Below, in pieces: positions 1 to 8,094 of a DNA stretch of 22,714 bases. The stretch covers positions 1 to 22,714 of the forward strand of contig JAGHUB010000081.1 of the NCBI GenBank assembly GCA_018065025.1, read 5' to 3'. Position 1 is the stretch's first letter. Each line of letters starts with the position of its first letter. Source of the stretch: Candidatus Equihabitans merdae. GTDB taxonomy: Bacteria; Bacillota; Clostridia; Lachnospirales; Lachnospiraceae. The translations under genes were made by a program, and so were the position numbers. The notes beneath the pieces were generated by a model. The model had not been told where the DNA came from. It worked only from the letters and a program-made list of their open reading frames with translations, and ran no database searches.

Positions 1-1314
1 TTGATCGTGAAACTCATCAATGATTTAATTTTATACAGAGATATGCCGGAAGACGGCATTCTGGTAGATATGACAGGCATCGTCAGCCTGATTGAAAGTG
101 ATCGTTCTGAAGAAAGTGTGATGAAGGCCAGACGCAAGTTTTTTGACTGTGTCGGTCGCCTCACAGAGATGGCAGAGGCCTATGGCTTCTACGGAAACCT
201 ATGGCATACCTATCTGACTTATCTTTTGGTAAACCATGAGAATGCTTATTCTAAAGCCTGTGAGATCACTGGACATGTAGAAGGCAGCATCAACGACATC
301 GCCTTGCATGACTGCCGCATTCTCAAATCATTATACGACTATGATCTGACAGAGATGGGTGAGGCTATCGCATCATCCCAGTCAGCTGTCATCAGTGATT
401 ATCGCACAGACAAGGCAGATCGCATATTATATAACAGACGTATCAGAGACCGTATCTGCGCCCTGACTAAGGAACTGGAAAGTGCTGAGAGTCCGGAAGC
501 TTTCAAAGCCTATCTGGAATCTTTCTACAAGGAATATGGCGTAGGCAAGCTTGGTCTTCACAAGGCCTTCCGTATTGAGCATGATGAAAATGATACGCCT
601 GTTATCGTGCCCATCACAAATATTCGTCATGTTCACCTGGATGATCTGGTTGGCTATGACATTCCCAAGAAGAAGCTCATCGACAATACTGAAGCTTTCG
701 TTAAGGGCCGCAAAGCCAATAACTGCCTCTTATTCGGTGATGCCGGTACAGGTAAGTCCACCAGCGTTAAGGCTATTCTGAATATGTATTACGATCAGGG
801 CCTTCGAGTCATCGAGGTCTATAAGCATCAGATTCGTGACATTAACGATATCATTGCTTCTATTAAGAATCGTCAGTACAAGTTCATTCTTTTTATGGAC
901 GACCTGTCTTTCGAAGAATTTGAGATCGAATATAAGTATCTGAAAGCTGTTATCGAAGGCGGTCTGGAGCGTAAACCGGACAATGTTCTGATCTATGCTA
1001 CATCCAATCGTCGTCATCTTATCAAAGAAAATTATGATGACAAAAAAGGCCGTCGATTTGATGATATGCATGCCTCAGATACCGTTGAAGAGAAGCTTTC
1101 TCTGGCAGCTCGTTTCGGCGTTACCATTTATTTCTCATCACCGGACAAAAAGAATTTCAATCAGATTGTTTTGTCATTGGCTGAGAAGAACGGCATTCAT
1201 ATGGATGAAGCTATTCTCCTGGAAGAAGCTAATAAGTGGGAGATCTCTCATGGCGGCTTCTCAGGCAGAACAGCTCAGCAGTTTATTGATTATCTCTTAG
1301 GACAGGAGGCTTAA
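1..1314 (+). CDS. DUF815-type AAA+ ATPase, function unknown
   Basis: A 437-residue P-loop ATPase of the type annotated as DUF815 or 'ATP-binding protein' in clostridia. The sequence shows a Walker A motif, GDAGTGKS, at residues 246-253. A Walker B ending in FMDD has its acidic pair at residues 300-301, and a sensor-1-like YATSNRR lies at 332-338. The N-terminal ~200 residues are helical and match no domain I know. There is no signal peptide or membrane segment, so it should be cytoplasmic. The reading frame starts with TTG at base 1. Its N-terminus resembles clostridial relatives, but the window edge hides any upstream start or RBS, so a few residues could be missing. Its stop abuts the ppx start, implying co-transcription with the polyphosphate genes. 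No substrate or partner can be assigned. Confidence 0.8.
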   Translation: MIVKLINDLILYRDMPEDGILVDMTGIVSLIESDRSEESVMKARRKFFDCVGRLTEMAEAYGFYGNLWHTYLTYLLVNHENAYSKACEITGHVEGSINDIALHDCRILKSLYDYDLTEMGEAIASSQSAVISDYRTDKADRILYNRRIRDRICALTKELESAESPEAFKAYLESFYKEYGVGKLGLHKAFRIEHDENDTPVIVPITNIRHVHLDDLVGYDIPKKKLIDNTEAFVKGRKANNCLLFGDAGTGKSTSVKAILNMYYDQGLRVIEVYKHQIRDINDIIASIKNRQYKFILFMDDLSFEEFEIEYKYLKAVIEGGLERKPDNVLIYATSNRRHLIKENYDDKKGRRFDDMHASDTVEEKLSLAARFGVTIYFSSPDKKNFNQIVLSLAEKNGIHMDEAILLEEANKWEISHGGFSGRTAQQFIDYLLGQEA

Positions 1315-2835
1315 ATGGCGCTTCATACCTTTGCAGCTATTGATATTGGCTCATATAACATTTCTATGGAGATATTTGAAATCTCCAAGAACAGTGGATT
1401 ACGTTCACTTAATCGTGTCTGGTGTCGTCTGGAACTGGGGGCTGACACCTTCGATCATAAGATCATTTCCTCAAAAAGAATCAAGGAATTGATCGTTATC
1501 CTCAATGATTACAAGCGCATCATGGCAGAATACGGCGTGGTTGATTACAGAGCTTGTGCTAAATCAGCTCTCCGTGAGGCCAAGAACTGCCTGCTGATTC
1601 TTGAGTCAGTTCGTCAGTCAACCGGTATTAATATCGAAGTGCTGTCTAACTCTGAACAGCGTTTTATCGGCTATGAAGCTATTGCTTCCAAGGGCAGCGA
1701 ATTCAGACAGTACATCGAAAAAGGTACAGCCATCATCGATCTTGGCGGTGGTTCTGTTCAGGTGTCTCTCTTCGATAAAGACGCTCTGGTAACCACACAG
1801 AACATGCAGCTTGGTTCTCTGCGAATGAGAGAGAAGCTTTCTGAAATCGGTTCCAGAGTTCGTCATTATGATGAGGTTGTTGAGCAGTTCATCATGCGCG
1901 ACATCAGTCATTTCAAGAAAATGTATCTGGGTACCCGTAAGATTCAGAACGTTATTCTGGTCGGTGACTATTTCACCAACCTGATTTTCCAGAACCGTAC
2001 CGACGACAGCAAGATCGAAAGCCGTCAGGAGTTCATGGACTGGTATCAGCAGATTATCACCAAAACCCCTGCCGAACTGGCAGAAGAACTTCAGGTGGAC
2101 GAACAGATGTCTTCTGTTGTTATTCCTTCAGCTATCCTTTATCGTTGCCTGATTGATGAGCTTGGTGCTGACACCATCTGGCTTCCCGGCATTCAGCTGA
2201 CCGATGGTATTGCTTATCATTACGCCAAGAAGCAGAAGCTGATTCGTCAGGACCATGATTTTGAGAAGGATATCATCCTGGCCGCAGGTCACATGAGTGA
2301 GCGTTACGGCGGCAACAAAAAACATACGGATTATGTTGAAAATCTGGCAGATAAGATCTACAAATCACTGAAGAAAACCGGTCATCTGGATAGTCGTGAT
2401 CGTCTGCTTTTAAGAGTAGCTGCTACATTACACGACTGCGGCAAATACATCAGCATGGTGGATTCAGCCAGATGTGCTTATCAGATCATCATGTCCACAG
2501 AAATCATCGGCTTGTCAGATCTGGAAAGAGAGATGATCGCTGAGATCATTCTTTATAATGACAAAACATTTGATTTCGCTACGGATAAGAATGCAGATCC
2601 TTCTGTTTACATGCGTGTAGCAAGACTGGCCGCTATTCTTAGAGTAGCCAATGCTCTTGATAAGGGACATCGTCAGAAGTTTAAAGACATCACCGTAAGC
2701 CGCAAAGAAGATAAGTTGATCATCGCCGGCAAGGCTATGGAAAACGGTGATCTTGAAGCAGGTTATCTGGAAGGCCGCAAGGTATTCTTCGAAGAAGTCT
2801 TTGGTCTGCAGATCGTATTTAAAGCTAAATCCTGA
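1315..2835 (+). CDS. ppx: Exopolyphosphatase, Ppx/GppA family with C-terminal HD domain
   Basis: A 506-residue Ppx/GppA phosphatase. These enzymes release orthophosphate from polyphosphate chain ends, and some also act on guanosine pentaphosphate. The N-terminal actin-like ATPase fold shows the phosphate-1 motif AIDIGSYNIS near residues 8-17 and the phosphate-2 motif IIDLGGGSVQ around residue 140. The C-terminal half carries an HD-type motif, LHDCGK, with H373 and D374, as in the long Ppx forms. Its length is close to that of E. coli Ppx. The ATG follows the preceding stop codon directly, with AGGAGG at 1304-1309 inside the upstream gene, so translation is probably coupled. It lies just upstream of ppk1, the usual pairing of polyphosphate synthesis and breakdown. 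Whether it prefers polyphosphate or pppGpp cannot be read from the sequence. Confidence 0.9.
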   Translation: MALHTFAAIDIGSYNISMEIFEISKNSGLRSLNRVWCRLELGADTFDHKIISSKRIKELIVILNDYKRIMAEYGVVDYRACAKSALREAKNCLLILESVRQSTGINIEVLSNSEQRFIGYEAIASKGSEFRQYIEKGTAIIDLGGGSVQVSLFDKDALVTTQNMQLGSLRMREKLSEIGSRVRHYDEVVEQFIMRDISHFKKMYLGTRKIQNVILVGDYFTNLIFQNRTDDSKIESRQEFMDWYQQIITKTPAELAEELQVDEQMSSVVIPSAILYRCLIDELGADTIWLPGIQLTDGIAYHYAKKQKLIRQDHDFEKDIILAAGHMSERYGGNKKHTDYVENLADKIYKSLKKTGHLDSRDRLLLRVAATLHDCGKYISMVDSARCAYQIIMSTEIIGLSDLEREMIAEIILYNDKTFDFATDKNADPSVYMRVARLAAILRVANALDKGHRQKFKDITVSRKEDKLIIAGKAMENGDLEAGYLEGRKVFFEEVFGLQIVFKAKS

Positions 2836-2848
2836 GAGGTAGAATAAA

Positions 2849-5047
2849 ATGGCATCTCAACGTTTACGGAATAAAACATATTACAGAAACAGAGAATTAT
2901 CCTGGCTGGAATTTGATCAGCGCTGCCTGTCTGAAGCAAAGGATAAGAATCTGGTACCGCTTTTTGAACGCTTAAAGTTCCTGTCCATCACATCCTCTAA
3001 CCTGGATGAATTCTTTATGATTCGTGTGGCTTCACTGAAGGATCAGGTAAGTGCCGGCTATACTAAGACAGATATTGCAGGCATGACAGCCAAAGAACAG
3101 CTGGAAGCCATCTCTTTGCGTACCCATGAGTTCGTTAAAGAGCAGTATTCAACTTTCAATCGTTCCCTGGTACCTGCTCTTAAGAAGGTCGGTCTTAATC
3201 TGATCACCAATTATGAAGATCTGACTAAGGACATGTGCACCTATCTGGATCGCTATTTTGAAGATGAGATTTATCCTATTCTGACTCCCATGGCTATGGA
3301 TCCCTCCAGACCCTTCCCCCTGGTCAGAAATAAATCTCTGAATATCGGTGCCCTGATTGCCACCAAAGATGGTTCCGAACCCGGTCTGGTTAAGTCCGAT
3401 AAGAAGAAAGCCAAGTCCGGCAGCAAAGAAAAAACTCTTGAATTTGCTACCGTTCAGGTACCTTCCGTTCTGCCTCGTTTGATCTCTCTGCCCACAGATA
3501 AGAAAGGCCAGCAGTCCGTCATCCTGTTGGAAGAAGTTGTTAAAAAATACATTGGTAAACTTTTCCAGCATTACGATGTTATCTGTGCCTGTCCTTATCG
3601 TGTCATGAGAAATGCTGACTTTGATCTGGATGAGGATGAAGCAGAAGACCTTCTGCAGGAGATCAAGAAGCAGCTTAAGAAGCGTCAGTGGGGCGAAGTT
3701 ATCCGTCTTGAAGTAGCTGACGATATTGATAAACGCCTTCTGAAAATACTGAAGAAGGAATTCTCCATCAGTGAAGATGACATTTTCCGGATCAGCGGTC
3801 CTCTGGATCTGACCTTCCTCATGAAGATGTATGGTATGGCCGGATATGATGAGTACAAAACACCCAGTTATAAACCTGCCCAGGTACCGGCATTTATTGG
3901 TAAAAAAGATGTCTTTGAGGCCATCCGAGAAGGTGATATCCTCATGCAGCATCCCTATCAGAGCTTCCAGCCGGTAGTGGATTTTGTTAAACAGGCTGCA
4001 GTTGATCCTGACGTATTGGCCATCAAACAGACTCTTTACCGCGTCAGTGGTAATTCACCTATTGTAAAAGCTTTGGCTCAGGCTGCCGATAACGGTAAGC
4101 AGGTCACTGTTCTGGTTGAACTGAAAGCCAGATTCGATGAAGAAAATAACATTGAATGGGCTAAGATGCTTGAGAAAGCCGGCTGTCACGTCATATACGG
4201 CCTTCTGGGCCTCAAAACCCACTGCAAGCTGACTATGGTCATCCGTCGTGAAGACGACGGTATACGCCGTTATGTGCATCTTGGTACAGGTAACTACAAT
4301 GACTCTACTGCCAAGATCTATACTGACTTCGGTATGTTCACCTGCAACAACCAGATCGGTCAGGATGCCACAGCTGTCTTCAACATGCTGTCAGGTTATT
4401 CTGAACCGGATCGTTGGAACAAGCTGATTGTAGCTCCTCTTTGGATGAAAGATCGCTTCCTTGCTATGATCGCCAACGAAGCAAAGCATGCCAAGGCAGG
4501 AGAACAGGCCTTTATCAAAGCTCGTATGAATTCACTTTGTGATCCGGATATCATCGAAGCACTTTATGATGCTTCTAATGCCGGTGTTCAGATCGACCTT
4601 CTGGTTCGCGGTATCTGCTGCCTGAAGGTAGGGGTTCCCAAAGCATCAGAAAATATCAGAGTTCGTTCTATTGTTGGTGACTTCCTTGAGCATTCACGTA
4701 TTTTCTGGTTCTGCAATAATGGCCGAAATGATATCTACATGGGTTCAGCCGACTGGATGCCTCGTAACCTTGAGAAGCGAGTCGAAGTTGTCTTCCCGGT
4801 AGAAGATGAAAAGCTCAAAGATGAAGCTATGCATGTTCTGCAGACAGAGTTTGAAGACAATGTAAAGGCTCACCTTCTCATGGAAGATGGTTCTTATGAG
4901 AAGGTAGATAAGCGCGGTAAGGTGCTGGTCAATTCTCAGGAACAGTTTAAGAAGGAAGCCTGGGATATGATCCCTCAGGAAAAGAGTATTATAGAGAAAC
5001 GCGTTTTTATCCCGGCAGAGGCTCCGGAAACAGAAGAGGAGGAATAA
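2849..5047 (+). CDS. ppk1: Polyphosphate kinase 1
   Basis: A 732-residue polyphosphate kinase that reversibly transfers the ATP gamma-phosphate onto polyphosphate. The N-terminal domain opens with RNRELSWLEFDQR, typical of PPK1. The two catalytic-domain histidines are visible. H458, in GLKTHCKL, corresponds to the autophosphorylated residue, and H615 lies in FLEHSRIF. The HLGTGNYND and MGSADWMPRN motifs flank them. A lysine-rich stretch at about residues 172-196, just before VQVPSVLPR, looks like an insertion relative to typical PPK1 and may explain the length above about 700. The start has a GAGG-type RBS in the 13-base gap after ppx. The 3' end runs almost directly into the next gene, so all four plus-strand genes here form one operon. 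Confidence 0.96.
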   Translation: MASQRLRNKTYYRNRELSWLEFDQRCLSEAKDKNLVPLFERLKFLSITSSNLDEFFMIRVASLKDQVSAGYTKTDIAGMTAKEQLEAISLRTHEFVKEQYSTFNRSLVPALKKVGLNLITNYEDLTKDMCTYLDRYFEDEIYPILTPMAMDPSRPFPLVRNKSLNIGALIATKDGSEPGLVKSDKKKAKSGSKEKTLEFATVQVPSVLPRLISLPTDKKGQQSVILLEEVVKKYIGKLFQHYDVICACPYRVMRNADFDLDEDEAEDLLQEIKKQLKKRQWGEVIRLEVADDIDKRLLKILKKEFSISEDDIFRISGPLDLTFLMKMYGMAGYDEYKTPSYKPAQVPAFIGKKDVFEAIREGDILMQHPYQSFQPVVDFVKQAAVDPDVLAIKQTLYRVSGNSPIVKALAQAADNGKQVTVLVELKARFDEENNIEWAKMLEKAGCHVIYGLLGLKTHCKLTMVIRREDDGIRRYVHLGTGNYNDSTAKIYTDFGMFTCNNQIGQDATAVFNMLSGYSEPDRWNKLIVAPLWMKDRFLAMIANEAKHAKAGEQAFIKARMNSLCDPDIIEALYDASNAGVQIDLLVRGICCLKVGVPKASENIRVRSIVGDFLEHSRIFWFCNNGRNDIYMGSADWMPRNLEKRVEVVFPVEDEKLKDEAMHVLQTEFEDNVKAHLLMEDGSYEKVDKRGKVLVNSQEQFKKEAWDMIPQEKSIIEKRVFIPAEAPETEEEE

Positions 5048-5048
5048 T

Positions 5049-5708
5049 ATGGGCATGATCATGAAGAGCACAGAAGCTGCTGATCAGATTAAACCCTCAG
5101 TAGAAACACGGATGATCAATTGGCCGGAATGCTTCTACGAAGAGGCTGAACTGGATGACAGAAAAGCTCTGTTGGATGAAGCTGATCGACAGAATCTGAC
5201 TCCGGAAGAGAATGCTATCCGCCGTAAGATATTAGATATGCGTTATGTTGTTCAGAAGAAATCTGATGTTCAAACAGACCGTTTTCTTCAGCTGTGGCTT
5301 TATCTGACCTATGCTGTCAACAACAGCAAGCGAGGCGCCATCACAAAACGTCAGGCCAAGGAAGTTAAAAAACTGGCTGATTCAATTGGATTAGATACTA
5401 TTAAAGGTGAAATTGCAGAGAAGGCCCTGTATAAAGAGTTCTATCATACAGCTGTTCTTTATACTAACCTGAGCATGGCTGACAAACAGTATGGGTCATT
5501 CTTGTTTGGCTTGGGTCGTTTAAAAGGAGATAAGCTGAGCCTGAAGATTGCTAACGACTTCTTTAAGGCTTGCTATGCAGGTCCCTCTCAGATCGATTTC
5601 GCTCATCATGATCTCTGGTCAGAGGCCTTGACTAATGCATTTGGGGACTTCTTCCCGGCTCATAGTTCATATCTGGCAGCGCTTATTGAGAAAAGTAAAA
5701 CACAGTGA
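5049..5708 (+). CDS. Unrecognised 219-residue protein in the polyphosphate operon
   Basis: I do not recognise this protein with certainty. It may be one of the Clostridia-specific DUF families (DUF6553 is the one I suspect, from memory only). It is soluble, mostly helical and charged, with no signal peptide, no membrane helix and no cysteine cluster. A conserved-looking central region reads FLQLWLYLTYAVNNSKRG near residue 80, followed by a basic KRQAKEVKKLAD stretch. The ATG at 5049 lies one base after the ppk1 stop, with AGGAGG at 5037-5042. In-frame ATGs at 5055 and 5061 are possible alternatives but sit further from that site. It is the last gene before a strong terminator. Co-transcription with ppx and ppk1 suggests a role linked to polyphosphate or phosphate stress, which is inference only. 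Confidence 0.8.
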   Translation: MGMIMKSTEAADQIKPSVETRMINWPECFYEEAELDDRKALLDEADRQNLTPEENAIRRKILDMRYVVQKKSDVQTDRFLQLWLYLTYAVNNSKRGAITKRQAKEVKKLADSIGLDTIKGEIAEKALYKEFYHTAVLYTNLSMADKQYGSFLFGLGRLKGDKLSLKIANDFFKACYAGPSQIDFAHHDLWSEALTNAFGDFFPAHSSYLAALIEKSKTQ

Positions 5709-5711
5709 TTT

Positions 5712-5744
5712 AAAAGGAGTAGGCTGATGCTTACTCCTTTTTGT
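5712..5744 (+). terminator. Intrinsic terminator of the ppx-ppk1 operon
   Basis: A perfect 10-bp inverted repeat, AAAAGGAGTA (5712-5721) and TACTCCTTTT (5732-5741), has a 10-base loop. The right arm merges into a run of T. It lies four bases after the stop of the last plus-strand gene of the operon. Confidence 0.85.
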
Positions 5745-5772
5745 ACACCTTGTACATATTTCGAAATAATAA

Positions 5773-5802
5773 AAGCTCGTCCCACATAAGTGGAACGAGC
5801 TT
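5773..5802 (-). terminator. Terminator at the end of the arcC operon, possibly bidirectional
   Basis: A 13-bp stem (5773-5785 with 5790-5802, one G-U type mismatch) closes on the four-base loop ATAA. Read on the minus strand it is followed by TTTTATTATT and lies 17 bases beyond the arcC stop. On the plus strand the following bases are only TCTTT, so it may also act as a weaker backstop for the converging ppk1 operon. Confidence 0.85.
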
Positions 5803-5819
5803 CTTTGGTTAGGTAAAAA

Positions 5820-6761
5820 TTAAGCGTGAATAATGGTACCTGTTTTGCCTTCAATACCGTCTTTAGCTTTCTCAAGGAGGGTAATGAGAGCTTCACGACC
5901 GGGCTTGGAGTCGGCAAAATCGATAGCAGCTTTAACTTTGGGAAGCATAGAGCCGGGAGCAAACTGACCATCTTCGCAATGCTTGCGAGCTTCGTCAGTA
6001 GAAATGCTGGACAGCCATTCTTCGTTTTCTTTGTTAAAGTTGATTGCTACCTTTTCAACAGCTGTCAGGATGATGAGCATGTCAGCATCCAGGTCCTTGG
6101 CCAGCAGGCAGCTAGCGAAGTCTTTGTCGATAACAGCTGAAGCACCGGACATATGGTTGCCTTTGCGGACAACCGGGATACCGCCGCCACCACATGCGAT
6201 AACAACCTGACCGGAATTGACCATGTTGTTGATAGCATCCAGTTCAACGATTTCCTGGGGAAGGGGAGAAGCAACGACACGACGATAGCCGCGGCCGGCG
6301 TCTTCCTTCATGATGTAACCATACTTCTCAGCAACCACATCAGCTTCTTCTTTGGAGAGGAAACGACCGATGGGCTTGGTGGGGTTCTGGAAAGCCGGAT
6401 CATTTTCGTCTACGAGAACCTGAGTTACGATAGTAACAACGGGTTTGGAGATACCTCTGTTAGCGAATTCTTCGCGCAGAGCATTCTGCAGGTCGTAGCC
6501 GATGTAAGCCTGGCTCATGGCGACACAGACGGAGAGAGGAGTGTTATCCTGCTTAGCGTCTTCATGTGTCAATGCGATCATAGCATTGTTGATCATACCA
6601 ACCTGAGGACCATTGCCGTGTACGACAACGACTTCATTACCGGCTTCGATCAGATCAACAAGAGCCTTAGCTGTGTATTTTACAGCATCAAACTGTTCTT
6701 TGAGGCTGTTGCCCAGGGCGTTACCGCCCAGAGCAACAACAATTCTTTTACCTTTTTCCAT
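5820..6761 (-). CDS. arcC: Carbamate kinase
   Basis: A 313-residue carbamate kinase of the amino-acid kinase fold. It uses carbamoyl phosphate and ADP to make ATP, with the resulting carbamate decaying to ammonia and CO2. The N-terminal VVALGGNALG and the VVVVHGNGPQVG motif (about residues 44-55) are diagnostic. So are the central CGGGGIPVV and the C-terminal MLPKVKAAIDF. Length is normal for ArcC and YqeA. The gene lies 27 bases downstream of ygeW, whose product is expected to release carbamoyl phosphate, so this is likely the substrate-level phosphorylation step of the locus. A purine-rich AAGGGA lies about 12 bases before the ATG, a rather distant RBS. It is the final gene of the minus-strand operon. 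There is no arcA or arcB nearby, which argues against an arginine deiminase role. Confidence 0.95.
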   Translation of the reverse strand: MEKGKRIVVALGGNALGNSLKEQFDAVKYTAKALVDLIEAGNEVVVVHGNGPQVGMINNAMIALTHEDAKQDNTPLSVCVAMSQAYIGYDLQNALREEFANRGISKPVVTIVTQVLVDENDPAFQNPTKPIGRFLSKEEADVVAEKYGYIMKEDAGRGYRRVVASPLPQEIVELDAINNMVNSGQVVIACGGGGIPVVRKGNHMSGASAVIDKDFASCLLAKDLDADMLIILTAVEKVAINFNKENEEWLSSISTDEARKHCEDGQFAPGSMLPKVKAAIDFADSKPGREALITLLEKAKDGIEGKTGTIIHA

Positions 6762-6788
6762 AGCTTATCTTTTCCCTTTTACAACGAA

Positions 6789-7994
6789 TTATTCGAAGAT
6801 ACGGGCTTTACCATTGGCTTCCAGTTTCTTAAGTGTAGCAACCGGATCAGCAAACTTTTCAAGCAGGATCATAGCAGCGATGATGTAGGGCTTGAAGCTG
6901 GCTTCTTTGTACAGCGGATCACGATAACGATCGAATACTGTAGCGTCTACTTCACCTTCTTTGCAGCTTACGCCAGTGATATCGGCCGGCAGGCAGTGCA
7001 GATACAGAGCTTTGCCGTCTTTTGTTGTGGCCATAAGTTCTTCTGTGCAAGCCCAGTCTTTGTGTTCAGCGTTCTGAGCAAGAAGTTCTTTTTCAAGAGC
7101 TTTGATACCTTCTGTATCGCCTTCGCCGTAAAGGTTTGTTCTCTTTTCCATAGCAGCGAACGGAGCCCAGCTCTTCGGATAAACGATATCAGCATCTTTG
7201 AAAGCTTCAGCCATGTCGTTTGTCTTTGTGAATGTACCGCCACAAGCAGCAGCATTCTTCTTAGCAACTTCTTCAACTTCCGGCATGATGTCATAGCCTT
7301 CCGGATGAGCCAGAACAACGTTAGCACCTAGTCTTGTCAGCAGACCAACAGCACCCTGGGGAACTGACAGCGGTTTGCCGTAAGAGGGTGAATATGCCCA
7401 TGTCATAGCGATCTTCTTACCCTTCAGGTTTTCTACGCCGCCGAATTCATGGATGATGTGAAGTGTATCAGCCATCAGCTGTGTCGGATGGTCGATATCG
7501 CACTGCAGGTTAACCAGAGTCGGTCTCTGTTCCAGAACACCAGCTTCATAACCTTCCTGAACAGCCTGTGTTACTTCGTGCATGTAAGCATTACCTTTGC
7601 CGATGTACATATCATCGCGGATACCGATGATGTCAGCCATGAAGGAGATCATGTTAGCTGTTTCACGAACTGTTTCACCGTGAGCAACCTGAGATTTGCC
7701 TTCGTCCAGATCCTGAACTTCAAGACCAAGAAGGTTACAAGCAGAAGCGAAAGAGAAACGTGTACGTGTGGAATTGTCACGGAACAGGGAGATGCCAAGA
7801 CCGGAATCAAAAACCTTTGTGGAGATATTGCGTTCACGCAGATTTCTCAGAGCATCAGCAACAGCCCAAACAGCTTCGATTTCATCATCTGTCTTTTCCC
7901 ATGTCAGGAAGAAGTCGCTCAGATACATGTTCTTGATGTCAAGGCTGGACAGCTTTTCCATCAGTTCGTCGAAACTCATTTTCTTCATATCCAT
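6789..7994 (-). CDS. ygeW: YgeW-type knotted carbamoyltransferase
   Basis: A 401-residue member of the aspartate/ornithine carbamoyltransferase superfamily, closest in feel to E. coli YgeW. The carbamoyl-phosphate loop STRTR is at residues 75-79, DHPTQLMAD lies in the middle, and HCLPADI is near the C-terminus, all superfamily hallmarks. The segment AYSPSYGKPLSVPQG fits the knotted YgeW/AOTCase-like branch rather than a standard ornithine transcarbamylase. The natural substrate is not settled by the sequence. In this context it probably runs in the phosphorolytic direction, releasing carbamoyl phosphate for the adjacent carbamate kinase. The ATG has AAAGGAG at 8005-8011, and two further in-frame ATGs follow within six codons. 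It lies between ygeY and arcC on the same strand. Confidence 0.93.
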   Translation of the reverse strand: MDMKKMSFDELMEKLSSLDIKNMYLSDFFLTWEKTDDEIEAVWAVADALRNLRERNISTKVFDSGLGISLFRDNSTRTRFSFASACNLLGLEVQDLDEGKSQVAHGETVRETANMISFMADIIGIRDDMYIGKGNAYMHEVTQAVQEGYEAGVLEQRPTLVNLQCDIDHPTQLMADTLHIIHEFGGVENLKGKKIAMTWAYSPSYGKPLSVPQGAVGLLTRLGANVVLAHPEGYDIMPEVEEVAKKNAAACGGTFTKTNDMAEAFKDADIVYPKSWAPFAAMEKRTNLYGEGDTEGIKALEKELLAQNAEHKDWACTEELMATTKDGKALYLHCLPADITGVSCKEGEVDATVFDRYRDPLYKEASFKPYIIAAMILLEKFADPVATLKKLEANGKARIFE

Positions 7995-8032
7995 AATGAA
8001 AATTCTCCTTTATCAAATGAATTAATCATTTA

Positions 8033-8061
8033 GCTAAGGCATGCATGATACATGCCTTAGC
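8033..8061 (-). other. Intercistronic hairpin between ygeY and ygeW
   Basis: A perfect 11-bp inverted repeat, GCTAAGGCATG (8033-8043) and CATGCCTTAGC (8051-8061), has a 7-base loop. It sits in the 100-base gap between ygeY and ygeW. Neither side carries a proper T-run, so it is unlikely to be a full terminator. An RNA-processing, stabilising or partial-attenuation role is more likely. No convincing promoter was found in the same gap. Confidence 0.65.
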
Positions 8062-8094
8062 AGTTATACTTTGTTGTCAATTAATGATTGATAA

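Noticed and set aside
5742..5756. Palindromic TGTACACCTTGTACA after the ppk1 operon, with a 14/15 match inside the regulator gene (10888-10901, opposite orientation)
   Set aside because: It lies between two terminators with no promoter nearby, and the second copy is in coding sequence. Across all pairs of 15-mers in the window such a match is expected by chance.
6153..7331. A 392-codon plus-strand open frame opposite arcC and ygeW
   Set aside because: It is antisense to two well-supported enzymes, crosses their junction, lacks an RBS and has low-complexity Phe/Ser/Val content typical of a shadow of biased codons.
6789..7994. Calling this gene ornithine carbamoyltransferase (arcB/argF)
   Set aside because: The knotted YgeW-like segment and the ygeX/ygeY neighbours fit YgeW better, and no arginine-pathway genes are nearby.
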